A stretch of DNA of 47,761 bases from SAR86 cluster bacterium (GTDB lineage: Bacteria > Pseudomonadota > Gammaproteobacteria > Magnimaribacterales > Magnimaribacteraceae): positions 1 through 47,761 of the forward strand of contig JAKUUL010000003.1 of assembly GCA_022447025.1 (NCBI GenBank), read 5' to 3'. Position 1 is the stretch's first letter. Each line of letters begins with the position of its first letter. Positions 20,019-28,928 of the stretch are shown here, in pieces. The translations under genes were made by a program, and so were the position numbers. Under the pieces are notes generated by a model. The model was not told where the DNA came from. It ran no database searches and worked only from the letters and a program-made list of their open reading frames with translations.

Positions 20019-22598
20019 TTATTTAGCTGTTTCTATGGTGACAGTGGGAAGTACTGCATTTTCAGCTGCTTCTTTATACGAAGCAATTTCATTAAAATTT
20101 AGATATCTATAGACTTCAGGGCCCATAGTATTTATCTCTTCCATATATTTTTGATATTCTTCAATAGAAGGCAGATAGCCTAAAATTGAAGATATCGCAG
20201 CCAATTCAGCGGAAGCTAGAAAGACATCAGCACCCTTACCTAATCTGTTAGGAAAATTTCTTGTCGAAGTTGAGACCACAGTAGAATTATCTTCGACTCT
20301 AGCTTGATTGCCCATGCATAGGGAGCACCCTGGAACTTCTGTCCGGGCTCCTGACTTTTCAAATATTTCATAGTAATTCTCTTCTTTTAATTGATGCTCA
20401 TCCATCTTTGTCGGAGGAACTATCCAAAGTCTTGTTGGCACATCTTGAGCTTCGCTTAATAAATTACCTGCTGCCCTAAAATGTCCTATATTTGTCATGC
20501 AAGATCCAATGAAAACCTCATCAATTTTTGTATTTGCAACCTCTGATAAGGGTTTAATATCATCAGGGTCATTGGGACAAGCAAGAAGCGGTTCTTTTAT
20601 TTCATCAAGATTAATTTCAATTACTTCAGCGTATTCAGCGTCTTCATCTGCTACAAGTAGTTCAGGATTTTTAAGCCAGGCTTCCATTGCTTGTGCTCTT
20701 CTTTCAATAGTTCTTTCATCTCCATAGCCCTCTGAAATGAGCCATCTCATTAAAACTATATTTGAATTGAGGTATTCAATTATTGGTTCTTTATTAAGTT
20801 TGATGGTACATCCTGATGAAGATCTTTCTGCAGATGCATCTGAGAGCTCGAAAGCTTGTTCAACTTTTAAGTCAGGTAACCCTTCAATTTCCATACATCT
20901 ACCAGAAAATACATTTATTTTTCCCTCTTTTTCTAGGGTTAGGTTTCCAGTTTTTAAAGCTGCGTACGGGATAGCATTTACAAGGTCTCTGAGAGTAATA
21001 CCAGGTTGCATTGTGCCAGTAAATTTGACGAGTACAGATTCCGGCATATCTAATGGCATTGAACCTAAAGTTGCACCAAAAGCCACCAAACCTGAGCCAG
21101 CGGGAAAGCTTATTCCTAAAGGGAATCGTGTATGTGAGTCTCCTCCTGTTCCTACCATGTCAGGAAGTAACATTCTGTTCATCCAAGAATGAATTATTCC
21201 GTCACCAGGTTTGAGTGCTACTCCTCCTCTGGTTTGTATAAAATCTGGCAAAGTATGGTGGGTCTCAATATCCGAGGGCTTCGGATAGGCCACGGTATGG
21301 CAAAAAGATTGCATAACTAAATCTGCTGAAAATCCTAAACATGCAAGTTCTTTAAGTTCATCTCTGGTCATGGGCCCGGTAGTATCTTGGCTTCCAACAG
21401 TAGAAAGTCTAGGTTCGCAATAGGTTCCTGGCCTTATACCTTCAACGCCACAAGCTCTTCCCACCATCTTTTGAGCCAGGGTATAGCCTTTATCGCTCTT
21501 TTCTTGACTCACCGGTCTCACAAACACAGTCGAACTTTTTTCAGAGAGGGCTTCTCTGGTCCTGTCAGTTAGTGATCGACCTATGATTAAAGGAATTCTT
21601 CCACCAGCCCTTACTTCATCTAGAAGGGTAGGATTTTTAAGAGTGAAAGAGCTTAATTCTTTTCCTGACCCACTGGAACATATTCTCCCTTCATGAGGGT
21701 AGATATTTATACTGTCTCCTAATTCCATATTAGTAACATCACATTCAAGAACTAAAGTCCCTGAATCTTCTAAAGTATTAAAAAAGATGGGTGCTATTTT
21801 TCCTCCGAGACAGATACCCCCAGTTCTTTTATTTGGAATGTAAGGTATGTCATCACCTATATGCCATAAGAGAGAGTTAGTTGCTGATTTTCTTGAAGAC
21901 CCTGTTCCGACAACATCACCTACAAAAGCAACCGGATCTCCTGATTCCTCTAGCTTGTTGATAGTACCAATAGGGTCTTTAAAGTCTGTATTTTTCAGCA
22001 TTGATAAGGCATGCAAGGGGATGTCAGGTCTTGACCAAGCTTCAGGTCCAGGGGAAAGGTCATCAGTATTAATTTCACCATCAACTTTTAGAACCTTGGC
22101 AGTAATACATTCGGGTACAACTGGTTTATTTAAAAACCATTCTGCTTCAGCCCAAGATGAAATGACTTTATTAGCTCTTTTGTTTATTTTTGAAAGTTCG
22201 AAGACATCGTGGAAGGCATCAAAAATTAATAAAGTATTCGTTAAGGCTTCTGCAGCTACATCCCCAACCTCTTCATTATCTAAAAGGGCGATTAAAGGTT
22301 GAACGTTGTAACCCCCTAACATGGTACCTAAAAGTTTTGTTGCTGCTTCAGTCGTTATAAGAGGGGTAGAGACTTTTCCATTGGCAACATCAGTAAGAAA
22401 TGCAGCTTTAACATATGCTGCTTGATCTACACCCGCTGGAACTTTATTAGTGAATAGATTCAGTATAAATTCGTCTTCACCAGTAGGAGGTTCTTTTATT
22501 AATTCAACTAAATCCGCTACTTGTTCAGCATCCAAAGCAAGAGCAGGGATGCCTTGCGTGCGTCTTTCTTCTTCATGTTTTCTATATTCTTTTAGCAT
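20019..22598 (-). CDS. acnB: Aconitate hydratase B (also candidate 2-methyl-cis-aconitate hydratase)
   Basis: AcnB interconverts citrate and isocitrate in the TCA cycle and, in enteric bacteria, hydrates 2-methyl-cis-aconitate in the methylcitrate cycle. The 859-residue length and start ([19 protein letters not shown]) are AcnB-specific. Domain order is HEAT-like domain, swivel domain with [12 protein letters not shown], then the cluster domain with cysteines in [11 protein letters not shown] and [11 protein letters not shown]. It is monocistronic and probably complements prpBCD, which lack acnD. Confidence 0.97.
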   Translation of the reverse strand: MLKEYRKHEEERRTQGIPALALDAEQVADLVELIKEPPTGEDEFILNLFTNKVPAGVDQAAYVKAAFLTDVANGKVSTPLITTEAATKLLGTMLGGYNVQPLIALLDNEEVGDVAAEALTNTLLIFDAFHDVFELSKINKRANKVISSWAEAEWFLNKPVVPECITAKVLKVDGEINTDDLSPGPEAWSRPDIPLHALSMLKNTDFKDPIGTINKLEESGDPVAFVGDVVGTGSSRKSATNSLLWHIGDDIPYIPNKRTGGICLGGKIAPIFFNTLEDSGTLVLECDVTNMELGDSINIYPHEGRICSSGSGKELSSFTLKNPTLLDEVRAGGRIPLIIGRSLTDRTREALSEKSSTVFVRPVSQEKSDKGYTLAQKMVGRACGVEGIRPGTYCEPRLSTVGSQDTTGPMTRDELKELACLGFSADLVMQSFCHTVAYPKPSDIETHHTLPDFIQTRGGVALKPGDGIIHSWMNRMLLPDMVGTGGDSHTRFPLGISFPAGSGLVAFGATLGSMPLDMPESVLVKFTGTMQPGITLRDLVNAIPYAALKTGNLTLEKEGKINVFSGRCMEIEGLPDLKVEQAFELSDASAERSSSGCTIKLNKEPIIEYLNSNIVLMRWLISEGYGDERTIERRAQAMEAWLKNPELLVADEDAEYAEVIEINLDEIKEPLLACPNDPDDIKPLSEVANTKIDEVFIGSCMTNIGHFRAAGNLLSEAQDVPTRLWIVPPTKMDEHQLKEENYYEIFEKSGARTEVPGCSLCMGNQARVEDNSTVVSTSTRNFPNRLGKGADVFLASAELAAISSILGYLPSIEEYQKYMEEINTMGPEVYRYLNFNEIASYKEAAENAVLPTVTIETAK

Positions 22599-22631
22599 AG
22601 AAACCTACTTGTAGAATTTTGGTGGGAGCGC

Positions 22632-22637
22632 ATTTTA
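22632..22637 (-). promoter_or_regulatory. Candidate -10 box for acnB
   Basis: On the minus strand TAAAAT followed by gcgctccc lies about 33 bases before the acnB ATG, in the 96-base divergent gap shared with the DUF1289 gene. No clear -35 box is seen. Pattern match only. Confidence 0.33.
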
Positions 22638-22694
22638 ACATAGAAAAGATATAAGAAGTTGCGTTCAAAAGAGTTCTAGATATGATGTAAATCT

Positions 22695-23150
22695 ATGGAA
22701 AGAAAGGTTAAAACACCTTGTGTAGGAGTTTGTTCCACAGTGTTTGGCGATCATGTGTGCAGGGGATGCAAAAGATTTCATCATGAAGTAATTGAATGGA
22801 ATGGTTATACCGATATTCAGAAAGAAACTGTCTGGAATCGATTGGAATCATTAAAAGTATTAATTATGAAATCAAAAATTTCAATAGAAGACACAACGTT
22901 ACTTCAATCTAAACTAGATTCTCTCAAAATATCTTATTACGATAAGGTCGATCCTTATTGTTGGGTATTTGATCTGATCAAACAAGCCAGTCAATCAATA
23001 AACGACTTAAATGAATTTGGTTTAAAACCCCTCTTCGATTCAAATTTAGAGCTGGTAGATCTTAAACAAATAATTGAAGATGAGTTATTTACACTCTCCG
23101 ATGCTCACTATCAAAGGTACTTCGCTTTAGAAGAAAATTATCGTGCCTAA
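22695..23150 (+). CDS. DUF1289 domain protein with a C-terminal extension
   Basis: The first 50 or so residues carry the DUF1289 cysteine signature TPCVGVC...VCRGCKRFHHEV, probably a small metal or Fe-S binding module. The following 95 residues are alpha-helical in appearance and not recognised; many DUF1289 proteins are only 60-80 residues, so this 151-residue form has an added domain. It overlaps miaE by 8 bases. The domain's function is unknown; coupling to miaE hints at tRNA modification or oxygen/iron metabolism, which is inference. Confidence 0.85.
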   Translation: MERKVKTPCVGVCSTVFGDHVCRGCKRFHHEVIEWNGYTDIQKETVWNRLESLKVLIMKSKISIEDTTLLQSKLDSLKISYYDKVDPYCWVFDLIKQASQSINDLNEFGLKPLFDSNLELVDLKQIIEDELFTLSDAHYQRYFALEENYRA

Positions 23151-23730
23151 ACCCTGGGAAGAGATTCTTCTTTGCAAAACACCAAAATCTTGGATTGATA
23201 GGGCATTAAACTCTTTAGATGTATTGTTACTCGATCACGCCCACTGTGAGAAGAAAGCTGCCACTACTGCTATAGCTTTAATTCATAGGTATCCTGAAAG
23301 AAACTTAACTTCAAGACTTTCACCTTTAGCCCGAGAAGAACTTTTACATTTCGAACAAGTACTGAAACTACTGGAGAAGAGAAAGGTCCCTTATAGAAAC
23401 TTAAAATCAGGACGTTATGCACATAGTTTGCATGGCGCGATTTCAACTAGAGAGCCAAATAAGCTTAAAGATTCATTGCTTGTTTGTGCCTTAATAGAGG
23501 CAAGATCTTGTGAACGCTTCTACAGCTTAGCTAATTATCTCGAAAAGTCCCTTGCCTCGTTTTACTCTAAACTGTGTGAAGCTGAATCAAGACACTGTGA
23601 TCTTTACTTAAATTTGTATCAAGATTTATTTGAAGAAGATTGTGAGCCAAGGCTAAAACCACTTGCTCAGCAAGAGTCTAATTTAATTAACACGCCCGAT
23701 TCACTATTCAGATTTCATAGTGGCTTTTAG
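23143..23730 (+). CDS. miaE: tRNA-(ms2io6A37) hydroxylase
   Basis: MiaE is a non-heme diiron monooxygenase that hydroxylates ms2i6A at tRNA position 37. The 195-residue protein has a ferritin-like pattern of carboxylate and His ligands: Glu36, REELLHFE (Glu65/66, His69), Glu119 in IEARSCERF and AESRHCDLY (Glu148, His151). The start is GTG within the end of the DUF1289 gene (8-base overlap). It ends one base from the convergent umuC. Confidence 0.93.
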   Translation: MPKPWEEILLCKTPKSWIDRALNSLDVLLLDHAHCEKKAATTAIALIHRYPERNLTSRLSPLAREELLHFEQVLKLLEKRKVPYRNLKSGRYAHSLHGAISTREPNKLKDSLLVCALIEARSCERFYSLANYLEKSLASFYSKLCEAESRHCDLYLNLYQDLFEEDCEPRLKPLAQQESNLINTPDSLFRFHSGF

Positions 23731-23731
23731 A

Positions 23732-24997
23732 TCAGCTTACAACTAACAACTCATCCCAATTGGTGGTGTATTTTGGCGACTGAAAATGTCTCTGCATTGA
23801 CCAGGGTTTTCTTACCCCTTGGGCAGCAAAAGTTACTCTGTTTTCACTAGTGGCATTAATTTTATCAATGGTTTTCATCAGTTTCTCACTTTTTGGTCGC
23901 CTGGAGTCAGGTATAAAGAAGTCTGATTGGTAAACGCCTTTATCATAAAAATCACTTAGCATTACACCAGCCTTTATGAAGTTATACCCACTTTTATAAA
24001 CCTTTCTTGAGAGCATCTTGGTGGCATGTAGGATGTCGCGGGTATCATTTGTGGGTAAATTGAGTTTGCAACTAAGGATATTGCTATATTGTTGATCCTG
24101 TAGTCTAAAAGGATTTGTTCTAGCAAAAACGGAGACAACTCTACAATACTGATTTTCACGTCTCAGTTTTTCCGCTGCTCTTGCTGCGTAATCACTCACA
24201 GCCTCATTGATAGATTCTAGAGTAGTCACTTTTTTACCAAAGGTCCTACTAACCACTATTTCCTTTTTTGTTGACGGGTGTTCTTCTAGACCAATGCAAG
24301 GATATCCTTTTAATTCCATTACTGTTCTCTCCAAGACAATACTGAATCTTCTTCGTATTAGCTTAGTGTCAGTATCTGCTAGCTCGAGAGCTGTTGTGAT
24401 ACCCATTTTATTAAGGTGTCGTTTTAGCCTACTTCCCACACCCCAGATTTCTTCTATAGGCATGATAGACATAAGTTTTCTCTGCCTTTCCCTTTTTGAT
24501 AAGTCAACCACACCGCCTGTGGCTAAATATTTTTTTGCGCCATAGCTAGCAGCCTTGGCCAGGGTTTTTGTTGGACCTATCCCAACGCGAACTGGCATGC
24601 CTGTCCAGCATTTAACTTTTTCTTGGCATTCACGACCAAATTGCTCTAGTTCAGTACAAGAACTGACACCGTTAAGATCTAAAAAGGCTTCATCTATACT
24701 GTATATCTCAATTCTAGGGGCAGAGTACTCCAAGGTTTGCATGACTCTGGCTGAGATGTCTGCATACAGTTCATAGTTTGAGGAAAATGCTACTCCCCCT
24801 TGACGGGTGAAGGAATCTTTTATCTTAAACCAAGGTTCACACATTTTTATACCAACGTTCTTTGCTTCTTTAGAAAGTGCTACAACACAGCCATCATTAT
24901 TTGATAGAACGACAATTGGTCTATCTTTCAAATCAGGTCTAAATACTCTTTCACAAGACGCGTAAAAACTATTGCAATCAACTAAAGCGTAGGTCAT
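23732..24997 (-). CDS. umuC: DNA polymerase V catalytic subunit (Y-family)
   Basis: UmuC performs error-prone translesion synthesis with UmuD'2. The 421-residue length and the motifs VDCNSFYASCERVF (metal-binding Asp7), SNNDGCVVA and YSIDEAFLDL (catalytic Asp102, Glu103) identify the UmuC branch of Y-family polymerases; DinB is shorter and differs in motif I. The helix-hairpin-helix region (IWGVGSRLKRHL) follows, and the C-terminal little finger and UmuC-type tail are present. It starts 3 bases after the umuD stop in an SOS-controlled operon. Confidence 0.96.
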   Translation of the reverse strand: MTYALVDCNSFYASCERVFRPDLKDRPIVVLSNNDGCVVALSKEAKNVGIKMCEPWFKIKDSFTRQGGVAFSSNYELYADISARVMQTLEYSAPRIEIYSIDEAFLDLNGVSSCTELEQFGRECQEKVKCWTGMPVRVGIGPTKTLAKAASYGAKKYLATGGVVDLSKRERQRKLMSIMPIEEIWGVGSRLKRHLNKMGITTALELADTDTKLIRRRFSIVLERTVMELKGYPCIGLEEHPSTKKEIVVSRTFGKKVTTLESINEAVSDYAARAAEKLRRENQYCRVVSVFARTNPFRLQDQQYSNILSCKLNLPTNDTRDILHATKMLSRKVYKSGYNFIKAGVMLSDFYDKGVYQSDFFIPDSRRPKSEKLMKTIDKINATSENRVTFAAQGVRKPWSMQRHFQSPKYTTNWDELLVVS

Positions 24998-25000
24998 GGT

Positions 25001-25429
25001 CTAATAAGTATTTATTGCAGCAATTACGACGCCAGCAATTTCTAGTTCTTCGTTTTCTTTTATGAATATGGGGGTGTACTTGGAGTTCTCTGCAGCAAGG
25101 CAAACTTTTGGTTTAGTTAAGAGTCTTTTGCATGTGAAAGATCCGTTGATAGCAGCAACCACAATACTTTTATGCTTGGGTTCTACACTTCTATCAACAA
25201 TCAGTATGGCACCATCACCGATAAATGCACCTACCATGGAATCTCCACTGACGCGCACGAAATAGGTTGCTGCTGGGTTTTTAATTAAATATTCATTTAA
25301 ATCAATAGGGCGTTCAACATAATCATCAGCTGGGCTTGGCCACCCAACACGAACTTTATTTAAAAAATAAGGGATTTCTGCAAGGGGAAAATCTCCCTCT
25401 GAGGTGTCGCCCAGATACTTTACAACCAT
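25001..25429 (-). CDS. umuD: UmuD, self-cleaving SOS mutagenesis protein
   Basis: UmuD is cleaved with RecA filaments to UmuD', which activates UmuC. The 142-residue protein aligns with E. coli UmuD over its length: VGWPSPADDYVERPIDLN holds the predicted cleavage bond (Val28-Gly29; Cys-Gly in E. coli), SGDSM has nucleophile Ser64, and TCKRL has general-base Lys101. There is no N-terminal helix-turn-helix, which excludes LexA. A perfect LexA-type box lies 18 bases upstream of the ATG. Confidence 0.95.
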   Translation of the reverse strand: MVVKYLGDTSEGDFPLAEIPYFLNKVRVGWPSPADDYVERPIDLNEYLIKNPAATYFVRVSGDSMVGAFIGDGAILIVDRSVEPKHKSIVVAAINGSFTCKRLLTKPKVCLAAENSKYTPIFIKENEELEIAGVVIAAINTY

Positions 25430-25447
25430 AAGGATTAATTAAAATAA

Positions 25448-25467
25448 TACTGTATATATATACAGTA
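25448..25467. promoter_or_regulatory. SOS box (LexA operator) of umuDC
   Basis: TACTGTATATATATACAGTA is a perfect 20-base palindrome matching the gammaproteobacterial LexA consensus CTGT-N8-ACAG with an alternating TA core. It sits 18 bases before umuD and 51 bases before the divergent membrane protein gene, so LexA could repress both. Being fully symmetric, it probably binds LexA tightly. No lexA gene is in this window. Confidence 0.95.
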
Positions 25468-25518
25468 TATTTAACAGCACATTTTGTAAAGCTTTTAACT
25501 TAAGAAGATTCTAGTAAT

Positions 25519-26154
25519 ATGAATAATAGTATGAAAATTTGGATAAGCCTTTTAGTTATTTATGCAGGATTTTTTCTTTGGTACACAGATATGGGAGGAA
25601 AATTAGACGAAGAAGAAATTGAGTTTTTCTTAGAAAAACTAGAAGAAAATGCTTCTGTTAACTCTGACGATTCAAGGACACAGATCAGCCGAATAAAGCG
25701 CTTTATGGAAGAAGACACCGGTAGGCAATTTCTTATGGTTAATAATATTGACATGAATGAGAACCCAGAGGATGTTGAGGGAGCAGAACCAGGAGAGTCA
25801 GCAGAAAGCTTGCTTGATCGATATATGGAACATATGTATTCGCAACTTATTAAAAGAGCTTGTCACCCTGTTTTTGCAGGTTATGCAATTCACCCTTCAA
25901 TGGATATAGTGGGAATAGAGGGAGCTGAGATATGGGATCAAGCTGCCTTAATGAGGTATAAGAGCAGAAGGGCTTTTATGGAAGTTGTAACGCACCCCAA
26001 TATGCTAAGTAAGCATGACTTTAAAGTAGCCGCATTGGAGAAAACCATCGCTTATCCTGTTGAAACAGCTCTTTATCTTAGTGACCCAAGATTTTTATTG
26101 GCGTTGATTTTAATTATTTTGGGATTATTTCTACAGAATAGAGTTAAGCAATAG
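25519..26154 (+). CDS. Unrecognised protein with a TM helix at each end, divergent from umuDC
   Basis: A 211-residue protein with an N-terminal transmembrane helix or uncleaved signal (about 6-22) and a second hydrophobic helix near the C-terminus (about 191-206), followed by a short basic tail. The central part (residues 70-180) ends in EGAEIWDQAALMRYKSRRAFMEV...FKVAALEKTIAYP, which reminds me of DUF1330/YciI-like dimeric alpha-beta barrel proteins (W-D followed by RY-S-R--F). I am not sure of that relation. It shares the intergenic region and SOS box with umuDC, so DNA-damage induction is possible. Its 3' end overlaps lpxH by 11 bases. Confidence 0.75.
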   Translation: MNNSMKIWISLLVIYAGFFLWYTDMGGKLDEEEIEFFLEKLEENASVNSDDSRTQISRIKRFMEEDTGRQFLMVNNIDMNENPEDVEGAEPGESAESLLDRYMEHMYSQLIKRACHPVFAGYAIHPSMDIVGIEGAEIWDQAALMRYKSRRAFMEVVTHPNMLSKHDFKVAALEKTIAYPVETALYLSDPRFLLALILIILGLFLQNRVKQ

Positions 26155-26869
26155 GAAGCTCTTTAAGTTCACAAGATTTATTATCCATCCAGATATACCA
26201 AGCTGATTTATCCCAATCCCCTAAAACAATTCTTTGTGCAGGGATCTCATTGATTTCAAGTGAGTGAACTTTGGGGCGGTGTGTATGGCCGTGAATTAGA
26301 AGTTCTACATTATGTAAAGTCATAATTTCCTCTACTGCTTCGGGAGTCACATCCATAATCTCATCTTTCTTTAAGTTAGTGGCTTCTTTGCTATCTAATC
26401 TCAATGCTTCAGCCATTCTCTCTCTTTCTTCAATAGGCTTGTTTAGGAATTCTTTTCTCCACTGTGGATTGCGGCTCATATTTCTAAATTCTTGGTAATC
26501 CACATCCTTAGTACAAAGTAAATCTCCATGCATCAACAAGGTAGCTTTTCCGAAGAGGTCTAGTTTATAAGGATCATCAAGTAGAGTTATTCCGGTATCT
26601 TCACAAAATCTCTCACCTATTAAGAAGTCTCTATTTCCGTGCATAGCAAAAACAGATGTAGAAGTAGCCTTAAGAAGTAATAACTTTTCTTTTATTAGAT
26701 GTGAAAGCTCGCTCTTAAAATCATCTCCAATCCATACTTCAAAAAGATCACCCAGAATATAAAGGTGTTGAGCTTCTCTTGCAGTTGAATCCAGAAAAGA
26801 TAAAAAAGCTTCTGTCACTTCAGGCTTTTCTTCTTGAAGATGAAGGTCAGAAATGAAGCAATAAGCCAT
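26144..26869 (-). CDS. lpxH: UDP-2,3-diacylglucosamine diphosphatase
   Basis: LpxH hydrolyses UDP-2,3-diacylglucosamine to lipid X at the inner face of the cytoplasmic membrane in lipid A synthesis, indicating an LPS-bearing envelope. The 241-residue calcineurin-like phosphoesterase has metal-binding motifs ISDLHL, LGDLFEVWIGDD, HGNRDF, MHGD and HGHTHRP. It lies 5 bases downstream of the cyclophilin gene on the same strand, as in the E. coli ppiB-lpxH pair. Confidence 0.96.
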   Translation of the reverse strand: MAYCFISDLHLQEEKPEVTEAFLSFLDSTAREAQHLYILGDLFEVWIGDDFKSELSHLIKEKLLLLKATSTSVFAMHGNRDFLIGERFCEDTGITLLDDPYKLDLFGKATLLMHGDLLCTKDVDYQEFRNMSRNPQWRKEFLNKPIEERERMAEALRLDSKEATNLKKDEIMDVTPEAVEEIMTLHNVELLIHGHTHRPKVHSLEINEIPAQRIVLGDWDKSAWYIWMDNKSCELKELPIA

Positions 26870-26874
26870 AAGTT

Positions 26875-27465
26875 TTACTCTTTTGTTACTTTTGTCTTTT
26901 GAACAGTTATATCTTCAAGCGGTACATCTTGATGACCACCTGAGCCGCCTGTTGCAACTGCAGCAATGGCTTCAACGGTTTCAAAGCCTTCAATCACGGT
27001 ACCAAAAACAGCATAGCCCCATCCTTGTGGAGTTTCAGATGTATGATCTAGACTGGAGTTATTTTCAAGATTTATAAAAAATTGAGAAGTAGCCGAATGT
27101 GGGTCGCTTGTACGTGCCATAGACAGACTCCATTTTAGGTTTTTTTGTCCGTTGTTTGCTTCGTTCTCAATAGGAGGATTTCCTGACTTGTCCTTCATTC
27201 CCGTTTCTAATCCTCCTCCTTGAATTACAAAGCCTGGTATTACTCTATGGAAGAGAGTTCCATCATAAAAACCACTATTTGCATAATCTAAGAAATTTTT
27301 TGTTGTAATGGGTGCATCGTCTTCAAATAACTCTATTACGATAGGACCCATAGTTGTTTCAAAAGTTACCACTTTTATCTCCTTTTCTTTTTCTAATAGC
27401 GGAACAAGCCAAAATATACCTAAAATAAGTAAGATTAGGCCAATAATTAACGCTAGTTGCTTCAT
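26875..27465 (-). CDS. Membrane-anchored cyclophilin-type peptidyl-prolyl isomerase
   Basis: A cyclophilin of 196 residues with the active-site strand FHRVIPGFVIQGGG and SATSQFFINL. Unlike cytosolic PpiB (about 164 residues), it begins with a hydrophobic helix (about residues 3-22) and a charged linker, so it is probably anchored with the catalytic domain in the periplasm, or exported if the helix is cleaved. Its position between cysS and lpxH is that of ppiB. Role: proline isomerisation during envelope protein folding (inference). Confidence 0.9.
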   Translation of the reverse strand: MKQLALIIGLILLILGIFWLVPLLEKEKEIKVVTFETTMGPIVIELFEDDAPITTKNFLDYANSGFYDGTLFHRVIPGFVIQGGGLETGMKDKSGNPPIENEANNGQKNLKWSLSMARTSDPHSATSQFFINLENNSSLDHTSETPQGWGYAVFGTVIEGFETVEAIAAVATGGSGGHQDVPLEDITVQKTKVTKE

Positions 27466-27494
27466 TTTCTACCAAATTGATTAATCTGGAGCGA

Positions 27495-27500
27495 TATAAT
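27495..27500 (+). promoter_or_regulatory. Candidate -10 box for cysS
   Basis: TATAAT followed by acgaac lies 54 bases upstream of the cysS ATG in the 89-base divergent gap with the cyclophilin gene. No clear -35 box is present. Pattern match only. Confidence 0.38.
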
Positions 27501-27554
27501 ACGAACTTTATAGACTTGCTTCCATTGTATTAATTGAATAACCACTAATAGACC

Positions 27555-28928
27555 ATGAAAGTTTTTAATTCTTTAACCGGAAAAAAAGAAGATTTAGATT
27601 CAATTCAGAAAGGAAAAATTAGTATCTATGTTTGTGGAATGACCGTCTATGATGACTGTCATATAGGACATGCCAGAACTTTCTTATCCTTTGACATGAT
27701 TGTCAGATACCTTAGATCCAGAAATATAAAAGTTGATTACATTAGGAATATAACTGATGTAGATGACAAAATCTTACAAAGAGCCAAAGAGAAAAACCAA
27801 GAACCTTCTGTTTTAACTGATAGGTATATTGAAAGAATGACTTCTGATTTTAATGCCTTGGGTATGATTTCACCAGATAAGGAACCAAGAGCAACAGAAA
27901 ATATTCAAATAATACTGGACCTGATCAGTAGGTTAATAGAAGGAGGTTATGCTTACCACGAAGGCGGGGATGTTTATTTTTCAGTAGAGTCTTTTCCGGA
28001 GTACGGAAAATTATCTAACCAAAAGATGGACGAGATTCTTTCAGGAGCAAGAATTGAAATAGACAAAGAAAAAAGAAATCCTGCTGATTTTGTATTATGG
28101 AAAAAAGGAGATGGAAATCTAGCCTGGGATTCTCCTTGGGGAAAAGGAAGACCTGGTTGGCACATAGAGTGCTCTGCTATGAGCATGGATGCCTTAGGAG
28201 ATACCTTTGATATTCATGCAGGAGGTTCAGATCTCAAATTCCCACATCATGAAAATGAAATAGCGCAATCAGAGGCTGCTACGGGAAACAATTTTGCTAA
28301 ATATTGGATGCATACAGGTCCTCTAAGAATAGACAAAGAAAAAATGTCTAAGTCCTTAGATAATTTTCTTACCATACGAGATGCTTTAAAAGATTACCCT
28401 TATGAAGTCCTTAGGTTTTTCTTACTTTCAAGCCATTACAGGAGTCCCATAAATTACTCAGAAGAAGCAGTAGTAGAGTCTAAAGCAGCTTTAGAAAGAC
28501 TTTACACCGCAATTCACGATGTTGATATTTCTTTGATTGATGAACTTTATAAAGGTGTACATACGGGGCAGTTTCAAGAAGCTATGGACGACGACTTTAA
28601 TGTACCTGAAGCTTTATCGGTTTTATTTGATCTAGCTAAAACAATTAATAAATCAAAAGAAAATGGTGATATAGAAAAGGCTAGAGTATTGACTACGGAA
28701 TTAATTAATTTATCTAATTCTTTAGGCTTATTGGAGCAAGACCCTGAAATATTCCTTAAATCAGGTGTAGGAATGAACGAATCAGAAGTTCAAGTGCTTA
28801 TAAATGAAAGAGAAAAAGCAAGGGATGCTGGAAATTATTCGAAAGCGGATGAGATAAGAGATCAGTTGTTAGAAAAAAACATTATTTTAGAAGATTCAAA
28901 AGAAGGCACCTTCTGGAGAAGAAGATAA
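27555..28928 (+). CDS. cysS: Cysteinyl-tRNA synthetase
   Basis: CysRS charges tRNA-Cys. The 457-residue class I synthetase has HIGH at 36-39, KMSKS at 263-267, and the zinc ligands Cys28 (YVCGMTVYD) with the later GWHIECSAM and HHENEIAQSE segments. The start is canonical (MKVFNSLTGKKE). It diverges from the cyclophilin-lpxH pair, a conserved arrangement. Its stop codon directly abuts the stop codon of the convergent nuclease gene with no spacer. Confidence 0.97.
   Translation: MKVFNSLTGKKEDLDSIQKGKISIYVCGMTVYDDCHIGHARTFLSFDMIVRYLRSRNIKVDYIRNITDVDDKILQRAKEKNQEPSVLTDRYIERMTSDFNALGMISPDKEPRATENIQIILDLISRLIEGGYAYHEGGDVYFSVESFPEYGKLSNQKMDEILSGARIEIDKEKRNPADFVLWKKGDGNLAWDSPWGKGRPGWHIECSAMSMDALGDTFDIHAGGSDLKFPHHENEIAQSEAATGNNFAKYWMHTGPLRIDKEKMSKSLDNFLTIRDALKDYPYEVLRFFLLSSHYRSPINYSEEAVVESKAALERLYTAIHDVDISLIDELYKGVHTGQFQEAMDDDFNVPEALSVLFDLAKTINKSKENGDIEKARVLTTELINLSNSLGLLEQDPEIFLKSGVGMNESEVQVLINEREKARDAGNYSKADEIRDQLLEKNIILEDSKEGTFWRRR

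Noticed and set aside
25001-25429. LexA repressor
   Set aside because: The protease domain is shared, but there is no N-terminal DNA-binding domain and the full length aligns with UmuD next to umuC.
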